Source: Gammaproteobacteria bacterium
GTDB lineage: Bacteria; Pseudomonadota; Gammaproteobacteria; Pseudomonadales; Azotimanducaceae
NCBI GenBank assembly: GCA_030430515.1
Contig: JAUIKX010000029.1
Coordinates: forward strand, 1 to 16,892
Direction: 5' to 3'
DNA: 16,892 nt
Position 1 is the stretch's first letter; each line of letters begins with the position of its first letter. Below, piece after piece: positions 16,516-16,892 of the stretch. The translations under genes and the position numbers were made by a program. The notes beneath the pieces are model-generated. The model saw only the letters and a list, made by a program, of their open reading frames with translations. It was not told the DNA's origin and made no database searches.

Positions 16516-16892
16516 TTGCGGTAGTCCAGCGGCGGCATCCGGTCACCAAGCAGCGCCTCGTACTCGAAGTCCGCACCGCGCCGTTCAAGGAGCTCCTCCC
16601 GCGCGGCTTCGGCGATGGCCGGATTGCGGTAGATCTCCGTGGCGGTTTCGGCAAGCACCCGGGCCGCCAGCATCATGCCTTTGTGGCCAATGCTCATACC
16701 TCCGGCAGCCACGGCCTGCCAGCTGTGGGCCGGCGTACCGGGTACCCAGGTGGCGGTGTTGAATCCTACCGTCGGCACCAGCCAGCTCAGATCACCCACA
16801 TCGGTCGAGCCCATGCCCTGCTTGAACTCAAAGGGCTGTATCTCTTCTTCGGATCCCAGCGGCAGACCGCTGCCGATCAGTGACGAGCGGAT
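16512..16892 (-). CDS. M20 family amidohydrolase, AbgB-like (C-terminal part only)
   Basis: The last 126 residues of a protein whose start lies beyond the right edge. The segment GSTDVGDLSWLVPTVGF (visible residues 28-44), followed by WVPGTPAHSWQAVA (49-62) and GGMSIGHKGMMLAA (64-77), is characteristic of the AbgB branch of M20 metallopeptidases and amidohydrolases. The E. coli member is part of p-aminobenzoyl-glutamate hydrolase. H56 in the PGTPAHSW segment fits the C-terminal metal-site histidine of the family. Members cleave amide bonds of N-acylated amino acids and similar compounds in the cytosol using a di-metal centre. It precedes the DUF1932 dehydrogenase with a 4-nt overlap and is probably co-transcribed. 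Substrate cannot be predicted from the fragment. Confidence 0.92.
   Translation of the reverse strand: MRSSLIGSGLPLGSEEEIQPFEFKQGMGSTDVGDLSWLVPTVGFNTATWVPGTPAHSWQAVAAGGMSIGHKGMMLAARVLAETATEIYRNPAIAEAAREELLERRGADFEYEALLGDRMPPLDYRN

Overview
The window is GC-rich, gene-dense chromosomal DNA from a free-living bacterium, most likely a Pseudomonadota and perhaps a gammaproteobacterium. That guess rests on protein style and gene content only; no rRNA, tRNA or other phylogenetic marker is present. It holds 15 protein-coding genes, two of them cut by the window edges, and almost no non-coding DNA: the largest gaps are 103 and 99 bp. I see no tRNA, rRNA, CRISPR array, insertion sequence, prophage or plasmid gene. 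Six of the 14 visible starts are GTG or TTG, and several genes overlap by 4 nt or abut, which points to operons with translational coupling.

Layout. (1) Positions 1-3213, minus strand: two tandem luciferase-like (LLM) flavin/F420 oxidoreductases, a crotonase-fold enzyme and a histidine phosphatase that runs off the left edge. (2) Positions 3317-9444, minus strand: a tightly packed five-gene run, in transcription order a MetY-like O-acetylhomoserine sulfhydrylase, an SLC13-type permease with two RCK_C domains, a GPH-type MFS symporter, an Old Yellow Enzyme-type reductase and TspO. (3) Positions 9544-15713, plus strand: two acyl-CoA dehydrogenase subunits that look like a heteromeric alpha2beta2 enzyme, a Lon protease and an acyl-CoA carboxylase carboxyltransferase subunit. 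(4) Positions 15673-16892, minus strand: an AbgB-like M20 amidohydrolase (partial) followed by a 6-phosphogluconate-dehydrogenase-like NAD(P) enzyme with a DUF1932 tail. The tail of this last gene overlaps the carboxylase gene by 41 bp.

Together the window reads as catabolism of a CoA-activated, probably hydrophobic substrate such as a sterol, isoprenoid or branched acid. Heteromeric acyl-CoA dehydrogenase, crotonase, CoA carboxylase, OYE enone reductase, Rv3520c-like LLM enzymes and transporters all fit this. The link between the operons is inference. No complete pathway is present and no defence or mobile system was found. The points most worth following are the GPH transporter that has lost the sugar-binding aspartates, the crotonase lacking one catalytic glutamate, the split acyl-CoA dehydrogenase with its glutamate in the isovaleryl-CoA-dehydrogenase position, Lon inside a catabolic operon, and the TspO-OYE pair.
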